Positions 52,896 through 63,188 of a DNA stretch of 64,000 bases are shown here, piece by piece. The stretch lies in NCBI GenBank assembly GCA_027920525.1, contig CP115858.1, forward strand, positions 1,426,001-1,490,000, given 5' to 3'. The position numbers and the translations under genes were made by a program. Source of the stretch: Chryseobacterium daecheongense. GTDB taxonomy: Bacteria > Bacteroidota > Bacteroidia > Flavobacteriales > Weeksellaceae. Below the pieces are notes generated by a model. That model did not search any database. It had not been told where the DNA came from and saw only the letters and a list, made by a program, of their open reading frames with translations. Position 1 is the first letter of the stretch; each line of letters begins with the position of its first letter.

Positions 52896-53543
52896 ATGAA
52901 TACCGATTTTTTCATTGATTTGCTTCATCAGGTAAAAGAATTTGAAAACTCCGAAGCTTGTAAACCTCATTCTACCACTGAGGATTTCCGTCTTTGGATG
53001 AATGATCAGAAATACAGAAAAGAAAGCCCTACAAAGCTTTTTAAAAATGAAGAGCATCAGGTTGCTTTTACCGAAAATGAAATCTGCAAACAGGTTCTGC
53101 TTTTGGCAAGATATTCCAAGCAACTTATTAGAAAAGGGCTTAATGACTTTCCTGAATTAGCCAATGAAGAATTCACCTATCTGTATAGACTGAAAGATGA
53201 ACCAAACCTGACTAAAATTCAGCTCATTGAAAGAAACGGACATGAGAAACAGACGGGAACTCAAATTATCAAGCGTTTATTGGAATACGGTTTAATTGAA
53301 GAAAAAAACGACAGCGAAGACAAAAGAAGCAAACGTCTGAACATCACTAAAAAAGGAGAAGATTATTTCCACCGTTCTGTTAAAAAAGTAAATATCACTT
53401 CAAGAATTCTTGCCGGGAAGCTTGAAAATAATGAAAAAAATGAGTTTCTGGAATTACTCAGAAAGCTTAATGATTTTCATTCTAATCTTTACTTTCAATA
53501 TAAAAATTCTAATATTGACGAGATTACTGAAGCATTCGACTAG
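52896..53543 (+). CDS. MarR-family transcriptional regulator
   Basis: This 215-residue protein has a winged HTH at about residues 95-165: TYLYRLKDEPNLTKIQLIER, then QIIKRLLEYGLIEEKNDSED with the RSKRLNITKKG wing. N- and C-terminal helices would form the dimer interface. It follows the photolyase operon by 35 bases and may control it; no operator was identified. Confidence 0.82.
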   Translation: MNTDFFIDLLHQVKEFENSEACKPHSTTEDFRLWMNDQKYRKESPTKLFKNEEHQVAFTENEICKQVLLLARYSKQLIRKGLNDFPELANEEFTYLYRLKDEPNLTKIQLIERNGHEKQTGTQIIKRLLEYGLIEEKNDSEDKRSKRLNITKKGEDYFHRSVKKVNITSRILAGKLENNEKNEFLELLRKLNDFHSNLYFQYKNSNIDEITEAFD

Positions 53544-53724
53544 ATCCAGAATTACGTGAAGTTTAAACCATGATCTCCTTAAATCGCCTATTCCCGGACC
53601 GACACCGGTTGTAAAGGCTAAACCACCAAATAAAGATTCTCTCTTCGAGGTTGCTTTTTTGTTTATTTAAATGAGATCTTTTTCTCAATTTTCCTATCTT
53701 TAAATTTTCAAGTAAGAATTTTCT

Positions 53725-55284
53725 ATGAGCAAGCCTTCTGATCCTAATGCAGAAATGATGAAACGCCTGCAGGACATGCAGAAAGAACAGCTTATCATTG
53801 TCCGTTTAGCCAAAGACTTTTCTACCGTTTTAAACAAAAAACAACTTCTTTCTGTTCTCAATACCTCTTTCAAAACTGAACTGGGCTTTAATGATTGTAT
53901 GATCATCAGGGATTACAGAGGGACTATTGAAATGCTCATCAGTGGGATTGAAAATCAAAATTATACTATAGATCATGCACTTGATACGTATTTAAAAAAA
54001 TGCCTTGATTCCGCGGAACCCCTGTTTTTTGATCTTAAAGAATTGTCATCACTTCCTTCCTGTTTTACCGAAGTTAGAAATTCGGGAATGCGAATGGCTG
54101 TGGGATTAGGTCTGCCTGCTGTTAATGAAAATAAAAATGTGCTTTTCCTTTTCTACAGAAATTTTATCTCAAGAGATGCTATTCCGGAAAGAATTTTAAA
54201 CAGCGTTTCTACCCAGGTTTCCATTACTCTTCATAATATTGATGTTCAGGAACAATTGAAAGCGTTTCAGGGAAATATCCAGAACTTTCCTAAAGAAACT
54301 GAAGAAGAAAAGAAAAGTGAGTATGGCTTTCATGGAATTGTAGGACAAAGTGAAGTAATGCAGACTATTTTTGAACAGATCTCGCAGGCAGCTCCATCAC
54401 AATCCAATGTCATCATCTTTGGAGAAACGGGTACAGGAAAGGAGCTTATAGCAAAGGCTATTCATGAACTTTCAGAATTTTCGGGAAAGAAGATGATCAG
54501 GATAAACTGTGCGGCTATTCCTGCCAATCTGATAGAATCCGAACTTTTCGGGCATGAAAAAGGAAGCTTTACCGGAGCAACCGAACAGCGGAAAGGAAAG
54601 TTTGAACAGGCGCAAAACAGCACCATTTTTCTGGATGAAATAGGTGAACTTCCCCTGGAATTGCAAGCCAGACTTCTGAGGGTTCTTCAGGAAAAAGAAA
54701 TCGAAAGGATCGGGGGAAACAAAAGAATAAAAGTGAATGTAAGGATCATTACGGCCACCAACAGGAATCTTGAAAAAGAAGTCGCGGAAGGACGGTTCAG
54801 AAGTGATCTTTTTTACAGGCTGAATGTATTTCCTATCCATCTTCCTGCCTTGCGGGAAAGAAAAGAGGATATTCCTTTACTGGCAAACTACTTCCTTGAG
54901 AAACTCTATTCTAAGACAGGCAAAAAGATTACCGGTTTTTCTCAGAACGTGGCAAAAATGATGATCGCCAATCCATGGCTCGGTAATATCCGTGAACTGG
55001 AAAATATGGTTGAAAGAAGCATGCTGACGGCAAAAGGAAATATGATCAGGGAAATGGATTTTCCCAAAGTTATTAACTCTCAAAATACGGATCAGGATTT
55101 CCGGATCAAAACGCTCCAGGAATTCGAAAAGGAATATATTCTAAAAATAATCAAAAAATGTAACGGCCGTATTTTTGGTGAAACAGGTGCTGCAAAGCTG
55201 CTGGGATTACCGCCAACCACGCTGATTTCCAAAATGCAGAAACTCGGAATAGAAAAAAAACACTATTTCAAGGGATCTGAATAA
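53725..55284 (+). CDS. Sigma-54-dependent activator with GAF-type sensor domain
   Basis: This is a 519-residue protein. About residues 25-180 form a GAF-like sensor ([20 protein letters not shown] start). The AAA+ domain is at about 208-440: GETGTGKE Walker [14 protein letters not shown] sigma-54 contact loop, [11 protein letters not shown]alker B, and the R-finger region [17 protein letters not shown] Fis-type HTH closes the protein ([20 protein letters not shown]). It activates sigma-54 promoters in response to an unknown ligand. The AAA+ part is very similar to the response regulator at 56032. Its end overlaps the convergent TMEM175-like gene by 22 bases. Confidence 0.9.
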   Translation: MSKPSDPNAEMMKRLQDMQKEQLIIVRLAKDFSTVLNKKQLLSVLNTSFKTELGFNDCMIIRDYRGTIEMLISGIENQNYTIDHALDTYLKKCLDSAEPLFFDLKELSSLPSCFTEVRNSGMRMAVGLGLPAVNENKNVLFLFYRNFISRDAIPERILNSVSTQVSITLHNIDVQEQLKAFQGNIQNFPKETEEEKKSEYGFHGIVGQSEVMQTIFEQISQAAPSQSNVIIFGETGTGKELIAKAIHELSEFSGKKMIRINCAAIPANLIESELFGHEKGSFTGATEQRKGKFEQAQNSTIFLDEIGELPLELQARLLRVLQEKEIERIGGNKRIKVNVRIITATNRNLEKEVAEGRFRSDLFYRLNVFPIHLPALRERKEDIPLLANYFLEKLYSKTGKKITGFSQNVAKMMIANPWLGNIRELENMVERSMLTAKGNMIREMDFPKVINSQNTDQDFRIKTLQEFEKEYILKIIKKCNGRIFGETGAAKLLGLPPTTLISKMQKLGIEKKHYFKGSE

Positions 55285-55904
55285 TGTTTGTCAAGCTCCA
55301 TTTCTATTTTCCCGGAAGACAAAGCCCAGAAAATCCAAAGGCCTAAAATGATCAGCAGCGACAAGACCGGGATCCAGAACGACAGGATTAATGCAATCAC
55401 ATAAATCGGAAGCCCGTAAAGGTAATTATTATGGATCTTTTTTATAGCAGCATCGGTAATACCGGGACGCAAAAGTTTTTTATTCCGGGTGGCCAGAAAC
55501 CATAATAAATTATAAGCAAGATTGATCAGAACAAAAATACCGGTATAAAGTGCCACAACAACAGAGGAAGCTTCACCGTCAAAATACCTTGCCAGCAAAG
55601 CGGTAGGATAAGAAACTGCTGAAACCAGAAAAAGGATCAGTCCATTCGCAAACATAATTGCGGAATTCCGACTGTAGATCTGTTTGAAGATCTTATGATG
55701 GTTTACCCACATGATGAAAATGCTGAAAAATGAAAGGATAAATGCCAGAAATGCCGGCCATTGATTCTTCAGAAAGACCAGCAGATCATTCCCGTTCTGT
55801 ATTGAATGCTCTTCAGGGAAATGAAGGTCCAATACCAAAAGCGTAACAGCTATTGCAAAGACGCCATCACTGAATCCTTCTATTCTGAGTGTTTCTTTTT
55901 CCAT
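55263..55904 (-). CDS. TMEM175-family (DUF1211) potassium-channel-like membrane protein
   Basis: This 213-residue protein has six TM helices and the signature [20 protein letters not shown] in TM1 (FSDG), characteristic of TMEM175/DUF1211 channels. Bacterial members have one six-helix unit and conduct potassium as tetramers. The final residues lie inside the overlap with the sigma-54 activator gene on the other strand. No operon partner. Confidence 0.85.
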   Translation of the reverse strand: MEKETLRIEGFSDGVFAIAVTLLVLDLHFPEEHSIQNGNDLLVFLKNQWPAFLAFILSFFSIFIMWVNHHKIFKQIYSRNSAIMFANGLILFLVSAVSYPTALLARYFDGEASSVVVALYTGIFVLINLAYNLLWFLATRNKKLLRPGITDAAIKKIHNNYLYGLPIYVIALILSFWIPVLSLLIILGLWIFWALSSGKIEMELDKHYSDPLK

Positions 55905-56031
55905 AATTACATGATTGATTTATTATTTGATATTCTGCGTAAAGGCATAATGATTTTGTCCTCAAATTATTTGAAGAATTATGATTAAAAAAATGAATGA
56001 AAATATAGTCTCCGGTTAGCTTTGCCCGTGA

Positions 56032-57384
56032 TTATTTATAGCCTTTGTCAATTCCTAATTTTTTCATTTTGGAATATAAAGTCTGAGCTTGTATTTTCAG
56101 CAGCTCTGCAGCACCGCCAGGTCCGGAAACTTTTCCGTTAGAAGTCTGAAGCGCACTTATAATATGATCTCTTTCCATATCTTCCAATGATTTCAGCTGG
56201 CCTGGCATTTCAGAAGATTTTTCAATGATTTTGGGCAGATCAAAGCTTTCTATTTCTGCGGTTTTGGCCAACAGAACACTTCGTTCGATCAAATGCTCCA
56301 GCTCACGAATGTTTCCCGGCCAGTGATAATTCAGCAACTGTTCTAATGCTTTTTCACTGATAGAAGTGATATTTCTTCTCGAAGCAGCGGCATATTTATT
56401 CAGGAAAAAATGGGCCAGCAATACGATATCTTCCTTTCTTTCTCTCAGCGGAGGCAGTTCTATAGGGAAAACATTCAAACGGTAATACAGATCCAGCCTG
56501 AATCTTCCTTCCGCCACTTCTTTTTCCAGGGAGCGGTTGGTCGCTGCAACAATTCTTACATTTACTTTAACTGTATTATGTCCACCAAGCCGTTCAATTT
56601 CCTTTTCCTGTAAAACTCTCAGTAATTTAACCTGTGAATCCAGTGGCAGTTCCCCTATTTCATCCAGGAAGACTGTTCCTCCGTTGGCTTGTTCAAATTT
56701 TCCGATCCTCAATGTATTGGCTCCGGTAAAGCTTCCTTTTTCATGTCCGAAGAGCTCGGATTCGATAAGCGCATGCGGCAGTGCGGCACAGTTGACTACA
56801 ACAATAGGATGAGCGCTGCGGTCTGAAAGCTCATGAACGGAATGAGCCACTTTTTCCTTACCCGTTCCGCTTTCCCCGACCACCAGAACAGACGTATCTG
56901 TAGGAGCTACTACCCTTATTTTTTCAACGACATCCTGAAGTACCTTGCTTTTCCCGATAATTCCTTCAATCACTTCACGATTTCCGTTATCTGTGCACAG
57001 TTCACAGCCTCTTTCCATATCATAACGGTATCTGGCAATATCAAGCATAACAATCATATCACGCTCCCGGAAAGGTTTTACCATAAATCCGTAGGGCTGC
57101 GTTTCTTTCACTGCTTCCAGGGTAGACTGGTTGGTATTGGCTGAAATATATAGAAAAGGCAGATTCATTTCACGCAGTTCCCAGGCGAGATCAATTCCTG
57201 TGAGGTCTCCTTTTAAAATGATATCAAGAAGTACCCAATCCGGCTTGCTGTCTGCAATCAGTTTTCTGGCCTGAACCACCGAAGATGCGATTCCTGTGAT
57301 CTGGTAACCGGCCTTCATCAGCATCAGCTTCAGATCATTGGCTACAATAAATTCATCTTCTACAATTAATATTTTTTCTTTCAT
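56032..57384 (-). CDS. Sigma-54-dependent response regulator (NtrC-like)
   Basis: This 450-residue protein has a receiver domain at 1-115 with phospho-acceptor in WVLLDIIL near 53. The AAA+ domain is at about 142-375: [31 protein letters not shown] and [17 protein letters not shown] Fis-type HTH lies at the end (GGAAELLKIQAQTLYSKMKK). It is 12 bases downstream of the TPR histidine kinase, its obvious partner. Target sigma-54 promoters were not found in the window. The receiver has the longer ESGID-free form seen in Bacteroidota NtrC relatives. Confidence 0.9.
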   Translation of the reverse strand: MKEKILIVEDEFIVANDLKLMLMKAGYQITGIASSVVQARKLIADSKPDWVLLDIILKGDLTGIDLAWELREMNLPFLYISANTNQSTLEAVKETQPYGFMVKPFRERDMIVMLDIARYRYDMERGCELCTDNGNREVIEGIIGKSKVLQDVVEKIRVVAPTDTSVLVVGESGTGKEKVAHSVHELSDRSAHPIVVVNCAALPHALIESELFGHEKGSFTGANTLRIGKFEQANGGTVFLDEIGELPLDSQVKLLRVLQEKEIERLGGHNTVKVNVRIVAATNRSLEKEVAEGRFRLDLYYRLNVFPIELPPLRERKEDIVLLAHFFLNKYAAASRRNITSISEKALEQLLNYHWPGNIRELEHLIERSVLLAKTAEIESFDLPKIIEKSSEMPGQLKSLEDMERDHIISALQTSNGKVSGPGGAAELLKIQAQTLYSKMKKLGIDKGYK

Positions 57385-57396
57385 GATAGTCAGCCT

Positions 57397-59664
57397 TTAG
57401 TTGGAAGGAGTTATTTCTGTATTTCTTCTGAATGTAATTGTAATTTTTAATCCACTTTTATTTTCGAGATGGAAGGTCCCGTCTAACTGGTCAGTAAGCC
57501 CCCGCATCAGGTTCATTCCCAGAGATTCCGTTTCTTCAATATTGAAATCATTGGGAAGCCCTACTCCATTATCTGATATAATCAGTTCACAAAGATGGTC
57601 ATCCGTATTTTTGAATGAGACGGAAACTTCACCTTTCCGGTCATCCGGAAACGCGTATTTTACCGTATTATTGACTGCTTCATTAACAATTAATCCCATA
57701 GGAACTGCCTGGGCGACGTCAAGTAACACTTTATCGGTATCCACTGTGAAATTAATTTTTTTGTCATATGAATAACATTCTTTGATATAAGTGATCAACT
57801 CATAAATATACCATGACATATCAATCATCGAAAGATTATCGGACTGATAAAGTTTCTGATGGATAATGGACATAGCATGCATTCTGTGCTGGCTGTTCTG
57901 GATAGCCATCAGGGCATCTTCATTATCCAGGTAAGCAGACTGCGTATTCAGCAGGCTGATCACAATCTGCAGATTGTTTTTGACCCTGTGATGGATCTCT
58001 TTTAAGAGCCATTCTTTTTCGGCAAGTAATTTTTTCAGCTGTTCGTTCTGTTCATCAATCTGCTTACGTTTCAGTTCCAGGTTTTTATTGGCATTGCTTT
58101 TTAATCTTGATCGGTTATACAACAAAGCAGCAAAAAGGATCAGTGCCAGAATACTTCCAATGAAAACATATCTGATAAAGGTATCATTCGCAATCTTAAT
58201 ATCCTGTAGTTTTGCTTTCTGGGTCAGCAGCTGAATGTTTTTATCTTTCTGTTCTGTCTCAAACTGAATTTTAAGACTGTTGATCTGCTTGCTTTTTTCG
58301 CCGTTAAAAACAGAATCGGAAAATTTTTTGTACAGCTGATAATGCTGTATGGCATCCAGGTATTTTCCCTGTATGGAATCTGCTTTGAACCACATTAAAT
58401 GGTTTTCCGAACGAAGCATATCATTTCCGTTATTTTTGGCTATCGAATCAAAAAGCCTCGCTTCGCGGTACATTTTATCAAAGTTCCGGGTCTGGTAATG
58501 ATAAAAAACAAAGCTTCGCAGCAATGAAGCCTGCTGATTGTTCTTTTCTGCATTTTCACCGTAATAGGCGACCAGTTTTTTGTAGTAGGCTTCGGCTTTA
58601 TTAAACTGCTTTAAAATAGTATAGGTGCTGAACAGGATATAATTTTCTGACATTTCAAAATCCTGGTCTACGATAGGGTAACGTTCTCTATATTCTTCTA
58701 TCATGGTAATAGCCTGCTTAAACTTTTTCTGCCTGATCAGCATCGTAGAAATATTATTGGCAACGGTTCTGATGTAGCTGTTATCTTTATTTTTTTTAGC
58801 AGTAGCTAAGGATTTTTCCCAATATCTCATGGCATCGTCGTTCTGGCGGAGATAGTAATACACCATTCCGATATTGCTGTAAATAGAACACATCTGCAAA
58901 GAATAATCATTTACGCTTTCTGCTGTTTTTTCTGCCAGAAGACCATAACGGAGCGCTTCCCCATAATCCGCCTTCTGAATTTCAACCTGGGAAATAAGGT
59001 TATAAACACTCTGTAATTCTCTGAATTTCACCGACTGATAAACAGAAAGGGATTGCCTGAGCAAACCGAGCGCTTTATCAGGATTTTCTTTGATATAATA
59101 TAGTTCTCCAAGATCTTTTAAGACGCCTGCCTGATTCAGTTTTGATCCTGAATTTTTAAAAAGTTCCAATGCTTTTTCTTTCAGTCTAATTTTAGTATCA
59201 AAATACTCGGGTTTATTGTCATACATATACGATAACTCGTTATATGCCTCTCCGGTCTGTTCCTTAAATTGATGGGTTTCAAAATAAGCAAGTGCTTCTT
59301 TCATTTTGGATAAAGCAATGTTTTTACTGCCTCTTTCTTTATCTAGTTTAGCATCCAGAAATATGAGCTTTCCGGCAAACATCAGATCTCCGGATTTTAT
59401 ATTCAGTGCTTTTGCCTGTCTGTTCAGAATAGCGGCACTGTCGAGATCAGCCTTCAACTCTCCTTTTTTACTAATATAATAGTTACTCAGCCGCAACAAT
59501 AAAGCGGTTTTCTGAGCAGTATTGGGGGAAGAGGAAATCTGTTTTCTCAACAGTGCAGGATTTTCTTGGATTTGTGCTTTTATACTCCATGAAAACATAA
59601 AAACCAATGAAAAATATACTACTTTAAATAGATTTTTAGATAAAAAATAAAGCCAGAAATTCAT
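57397..59664 (-). CDS. TPR-containing sensor histidine kinase (HisKA_2)
   Basis: This 755-residue protein has an N-terminal signal/TM segment (about 1-30) and a TPR solenoid at about 70-430 (TGEAYNELSYMYDNKPEY, NLISQVEIQKADYGEALR, YSNIGMVYYYLRQNDDAMR). A TM helix near 500-520 (YVFIGSILALILFAALLYN) and a coiled coil follow. The kinase core is HisKA_2 with LLKEIHHRVKNNLQIVISLL (phospho-His) and an HATPase of NEAVNNTVKYAFPD, DNGVGLP and LGMNLMRGL. The TPRs would face the periplasm. It precedes its response regulator by 12 bases. Confidence 0.9.
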   Translation of the reverse strand: MNFWLYFLSKNLFKVVYFSLVFMFSWSIKAQIQENPALLRKQISSSPNTAQKTALLLRLSNYYISKKGELKADLDSAAILNRQAKALNIKSGDLMFAGKLIFLDAKLDKERGSKNIALSKMKEALAYFETHQFKEQTGEAYNELSYMYDNKPEYFDTKIRLKEKALELFKNSGSKLNQAGVLKDLGELYYIKENPDKALGLLRQSLSVYQSVKFRELQSVYNLISQVEIQKADYGEALRYGLLAEKTAESVNDYSLQMCSIYSNIGMVYYYLRQNDDAMRYWEKSLATAKKNKDNSYIRTVANNISTMLIRQKKFKQAITMIEEYRERYPIVDQDFEMSENYILFSTYTILKQFNKAEAYYKKLVAYYGENAEKNNQQASLLRSFVFYHYQTRNFDKMYREARLFDSIAKNNGNDMLRSENHLMWFKADSIQGKYLDAIQHYQLYKKFSDSVFNGEKSKQINSLKIQFETEQKDKNIQLLTQKAKLQDIKIANDTFIRYVFIGSILALILFAALLYNRSRLKSNANKNLELKRKQIDEQNEQLKKLLAEKEWLLKEIHHRVKNNLQIVISLLNTQSAYLDNEDALMAIQNSQHRMHAMSIIHQKLYQSDNLSMIDMSWYIYELITYIKECYSYDKKINFTVDTDKVLLDVAQAVPMGLIVNEAVNNTVKYAFPDDRKGEVSVSFKNTDDHLCELIISDNGVGLPNDFNIEETESLGMNLMRGLTDQLDGTFHLENKSGLKITITFRRNTEITPSN

Positions 59665-59709
59665 TTTTTAAAGGTAATATTTTATACCGTATTTTGCCAT
59701 AGTCCCGTA

Positions 59710-60375
59710 CTAGTTTTTACGGTGATAAAAATAGCAGATGATCATGGCCAGCCCCGGTAAAATCAATGTTTCGAGTCCAAATTGTTTTCCCGCATATGCC
59801 CCTAAAAAACAGCCTATCAGAAATCCAAGTATGGTAACCAACTGCTTCTTCAGGCTTGCCCAGGCTTCAGGGTGTTGAAAGCCACTTGACAGAAGCGTTC
59901 CAAAATCCAGGGAAGCCTGGGTTACATTTCCTGTCATCATGGTAGTAGGACCATGGGTTTCCTTTGCATAGAGTTTCCCGAAAGCATTCTGAAGCCCCAT
60001 CGCAAAAACGGTCATCATAGCCACAGTATACATCATAACTTCTGAAAACGTTCCGTAGTAACTGAGAACGGCAACAATAATTCCGGCTAAAAAAAGCAAT
60101 GTTCCTTCCCAGAATAACAGCGTGTAATGATTGATAACTTTCCCGGCAATCTTCCCTCCTGCCATAACCGCGAGAATAAAGACCGGAAAAGTAAGCAGCT
60201 TTACCCAGGCATGAATATCCGATCCCTTCACAAACTGATAGGCAAATACAATAAAGTTCCCTGTAACATGTGCCGAAAAAAGGGCATCTGCCGCTACAAA
60301 TGTCACGGTATCACAGTATCCGGCAATCATGGTTAACAATAAGGTGACAAAGCCGATATTATGTTTTACTTCCAT
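59710..60375 (-). CDS. DUF1275 (YoaK-like) membrane protein
   Basis: This 221-residue protein has six TM helices. The family signatures are MIAGYCDTVTFVAADALFSA and HVTGNFIVFA near the N-terminus, with GLQNAFGKLYAKET and TTMMTGNVTQASLDFG in the middle. The function of the family is unsettled. It is encoded 4 bases downstream of the Dps gene, so the pair is cotranscribed. Confidence 0.88.
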   Translation of the reverse strand: MEVKHNIGFVTLLLTMIAGYCDTVTFVAADALFSAHVTGNFIVFAYQFVKGSDIHAWVKLLTFPVFILAVMAGGKIAGKVINHYTLLFWEGTLLFLAGIIVAVLSYYGTFSEVMMYTVAMMTVFAMGLQNAFGKLYAKETHGPTTMMTGNVTQASLDFGTLLSSGFQHPEAWASLKKQLVTILGFLIGCFLGAYAGKQFGLETLILPGLAMIICYFYHRKN

Positions 60376-60379
60376 TTTT

Positions 60380-60853
60380 CTATTTTAAATGTGAACGGAG
60401 CATCCAGGCCATTTTCTCATGGGCTTCCAGTAATCCTGTAATGTAGTCGCTTGTCCCTGAATCACGGAATTCCACAGCGAAGTTTTCAATATTTTCACGA
60501 AGATGAATGATGATACTTTCGTGGTCGGAAAGAAGCGCTCTGATGTAAGTTAGGCTGTCGTTCGATTCAAGATGGTGCTCAGACAAATGGGTTAATTCAA
60601 GATATTCCCTTAAAGTAGCCGGTGCATAATGTCCCAGCGTCCTGATTCTTTCAGCCAGATCATCAATGATGTCGTCCAGCTGCCCGTATTGTGCTTCAAA
60701 AAACAGGTGTTTATTGTAAAAATCCGGTCCTTCGACATTCCAATGTGCTTTTCTAGTTTTGGTATACAATACAAATTCGTCTGCTAAAGTGGTAACCAGT
60801 ACCTCAGCAACTTTTGCTAAATTTTCGTTTTTAATTCCGATTGAAGTTTTCAT
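60380..60853 (-). CDS. dps: Dps-family ferritin-like protein
   Basis: This 157-residue protein has the Dps ferroxidase pattern: KTRKAHWNVEGPDFYNKHLF with the His, then FEAQYGQLDDIIDDLAERIR with Asp/Glu ligands. It should form a 12-subunit shell that stores iron and protects DNA from peroxide. Single bases separate it from the DoxX gene upstream and 4 from DUF1275 downstream, indicating one transcript. Confidence 0.9.
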   Translation of the reverse strand: MKTSIGIKNENLAKVAEVLVTTLADEFVLYTKTRKAHWNVEGPDFYNKHLFFEAQYGQLDDIIDDLAERIRTLGHYAPATLREYLELTHLSEHHLESNDSLTYIRALLSDHESIIIHLRENIENFAVEFRDSGTSDYITGLLEAHEKMAWMLRSHLK

Positions 60854-60854
60854 T

Positions 60855-61280
60855 TTATAAAATATTTAATAAGTAATAATCAAGTGAATATCTTCCTGCA
60901 CCCAATGCAAGAATCAGTAACAGGGAAAGGGTGTACATAAAAGGAACATCCCGCACTTCCAATGAATCCTTTCTATGAACCACAAAATATCCGATAGCCG
61001 TCACACCAATGGTCGGTAAAACCGCAAGCCTGGTTCCCAATCCTGAAATAATCAGAAACGGAACTATCAGATCAGCAAATGAAGCGACTATGGCATTGAG
61101 TTGATCAGGCAATCCCAGAGGGTTTGGAATGACTTCCCTTTGCCCGTTTTCCAACCTGAATTTCTTTAAACCATGGACTCTGAACAGCTGAATGGCAAGG
61201 AGTACCCGGAAAACCAGAAATGAAGCATCATTGCATGGTGAGCCTAAATCCGATGAAAGGATCTGTTTTAAAATTTCCAT
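60855..61280 (-). CDS. DoxX-family membrane protein
   Basis: This 141-residue protein has four TM helices; the DoxX pattern is RVLLAIQLFRVHGLKKF near 25, then LPDQLNAIVASFADLIVPFL and LAVLPTIGVTAIGYFVVH. DoxX proteins are linked to redox and oxidative-stress handling. It lies 12 bases after the amidohydrolase and 1 base before Dps. Confidence 0.8.
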   Translation of the reverse strand: MEILKQILSSDLGSPCNDASFLVFRVLLAIQLFRVHGLKKFRLENGQREVIPNPLGLPDQLNAIVASFADLIVPFLIISGLGTRLAVLPTIGVTAIGYFVVHRKDSLEVRDVPFMYTLSLLLILALGAGRYSLDYYLLNIL

Positions 61281-61292
61281 ATGTATTGATAG

Positions 61293-63182
61293 TTAAAAGG
61301 CAAAGCACGAACAGCCTAGAGCTCCCCAGAATGTGTGGTAATTATTAACGGGCACATTGCTCATTCTTGCCTGGTTATGGTTATGATGGTGAATATCGCA
61401 GCTTCCTGCACAGCTGTGAATTTGTGAGGTCAGCGGGGCTTTTAAATCCTGTTTCGCATTTTTCTCAATTTCTTTCTGAAAATGTCCGCCTGCAGGGTAA
61501 TATCCGTTGTAAAGATTGGTGGGAGACCAGTCCGGAAGCACAGGAATAGATGGTGGTGCATAAGATAAGAATGTTCCTTTGGCATAGACTATTTTCCCGT
61601 CTACAATGGTCATTTCCGCTTCAATATTTTTGATCTCTTCATCATCAACCGTGAAATAATCCTGATCAAGAACTGCCAGATCGGCAAACATTCCCACTCT
61701 GATATCACCTTTTTTCTGCTGTTCCTGAGAGAACCATGCGCTGCCTTTTGTATACAGTTCCAGTGCAGTTGACCTGTCCAGCTTTGTTTCATGATACAGT
61801 TGAAGTCCGCCAACAGTTTTACCTGCGGTCAGCCAATACATGGAAACCCACGGATTGTAGCTGCTTACCCTTGTGGCATCTGAGCCTCCACCTACAGGAA
61901 CTCCCATTTCCAGCATTTTTTTTACGGGTGGTGTACTTTCTGCGGCGCCGGAACCATAACGGTCTGCAAAATATTCTCCCTGATAAGCCATTCTGCTCTG
62001 GATGGCGATTCCTCCGCCAAGCATTTTTACCCTTTCGATATTTTTTTCATCAATGGTTTCTGCATGATCAAAAATCCATGGAAGACCATTAAAAGGAATA
62101 TCCCGGTTTACTTTTTCAAAAACATTTAAAAAACGGGTGATGCTTTCATTATAGGTTGCATGAAGTCTGAATGGCCAGCGGTTTTCTACCAGTAAACGGA
62201 CTACTTTTTCGAGATCTGCTTCCATGTTTTCAGGTAGGTCAGGTCTTGGCTGAAGAAAATCTTCAAAATCGGCTGCAGAAAATACCAGCATCTCTCCTGC
62301 CCCGTTGTGACGGTACATATCATCCCCCTGATATAATTTTACCGTGTCGATCCAATCGCTGAAATCTTCAAATTCATGCTTTGGTTTCTGGGTAAAAAGA
62401 TTATAGGCGATCCTTACGGTAAGCTGTTTTTTCTCATTCAGTTCGTTCACCACCTGATAATCATCCGGAAAATTCTGGAATCCTCCGCCGGCATCAATGA
62501 CACTGGTAATTCCGAAGCGGTTCAGTTCTGTCATAAAATGCCTTGTGGAATTCAGCTGGTGTTCGTAAGAAAGCTTCGGGCCTTTTGCCAGTGTTGAGTA
62601 TAAGATCATGGCATTGGGTGTGGCAATAATCAACCCTGTGGGTTCACCGTTAGCATCTCTTTCAATATGTCCGCCTGCCGGAGCCGGAGTATCTTTGGTA
62701 AATCCTACTGCTTTTAATGCTGCCCTGTTCATTAAAGCCCTGTCGTACAAATGCAGGATAAAAACAGGCGTTTCCGGGGCAATGGCATTAATTTCCTCCA
62801 AAGTAGGCATCCTTCTTTCTGCAAACTGGAATTCGGACCATCCTCCTACGACACGAACCCATTGCGGAGAAGGCGTACGGTCTACCTGGTCTTTTAACAT
62901 TCTGAGCGCATCAGCCAGTGAGGGAATACCGTCCCATCTTAATTCCAGGTTGTAATTCAATCCGCCACGAATCAGGTGAATGTGAGAATCATTGATTCCC
63001 GGTACTACTCTTTTCTTTCTGAGATCAATAAGTTCTGTAGATTCATCTGCAAACTGATCTGCCAGTCTGTCATTTCCAACCGCAATAATTTTCCCGTCTT
63101 TAATGGCCACTGCAGAAACTTCCGGAGTTTCTTTATTGAAAGTGTGGATTTTTCCGTTGTATACGATAAGGTCTGCTTTCAT
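61293..63182 (-). CDS. Amidohydrolase family 3 (YtcJ-like) with His/Cys-rich tail
   Basis: This is a 629-residue enzyme. The metal-dependent barrel begins with VPGINDSHIHLIRGG (HxH) near residue 65. RLHATYNESITRF near 340, WIFDHAETID near 368 and GGGSDATRVSSYNPW near 435 supply further metal and catalytic residues. It likely hydrolyses an amide or formamide, substrate unknown. The last 55 residues are outside the usual domain: SCAGSCDIHHHNHNQ and a final LGCSCFAF suggest a metal-binding tail. No signal peptide. Six bases downstream of the M17-N protein; first of the DoxX-Dps-DUF1275 run. Confidence 0.85.
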   Translation of the reverse strand: MKADLIVYNGKIHTFNKETPEVSAVAIKDGKIIAVGNDRLADQFADESTELIDLRKKRVVPGINDSHIHLIRGGLNYNLELRWDGIPSLADALRMLKDQVDRTPSPQWVRVVGGWSEFQFAERRMPTLEEINAIAPETPVFILHLYDRALMNRAALKAVGFTKDTPAPAGGHIERDANGEPTGLIIATPNAMILYSTLAKGPKLSYEHQLNSTRHFMTELNRFGITSVIDAGGGFQNFPDDYQVVNELNEKKQLTVRIAYNLFTQKPKHEFEDFSDWIDTVKLYQGDDMYRHNGAGEMLVFSAADFEDFLQPRPDLPENMEADLEKVVRLLVENRWPFRLHATYNESITRFLNVFEKVNRDIPFNGLPWIFDHAETIDEKNIERVKMLGGGIAIQSRMAYQGEYFADRYGSGAAESTPPVKKMLEMGVPVGGGSDATRVSSYNPWVSMYWLTAGKTVGGLQLYHETKLDRSTALELYTKGSAWFSQEQQKKGDIRVGMFADLAVLDQDYFTVDDEEIKNIEAEMTIVDGKIVYAKGTFLSYAPPSIPVLPDWSPTNLYNGYYPAGGHFQKEIEKNAKQDLKAPLTSQIHSCAGSCDIHHHNHNQARMSNVPVNNYHTFWGALGCSCFAF

Positions 63183-63188
63183 CTTTAA

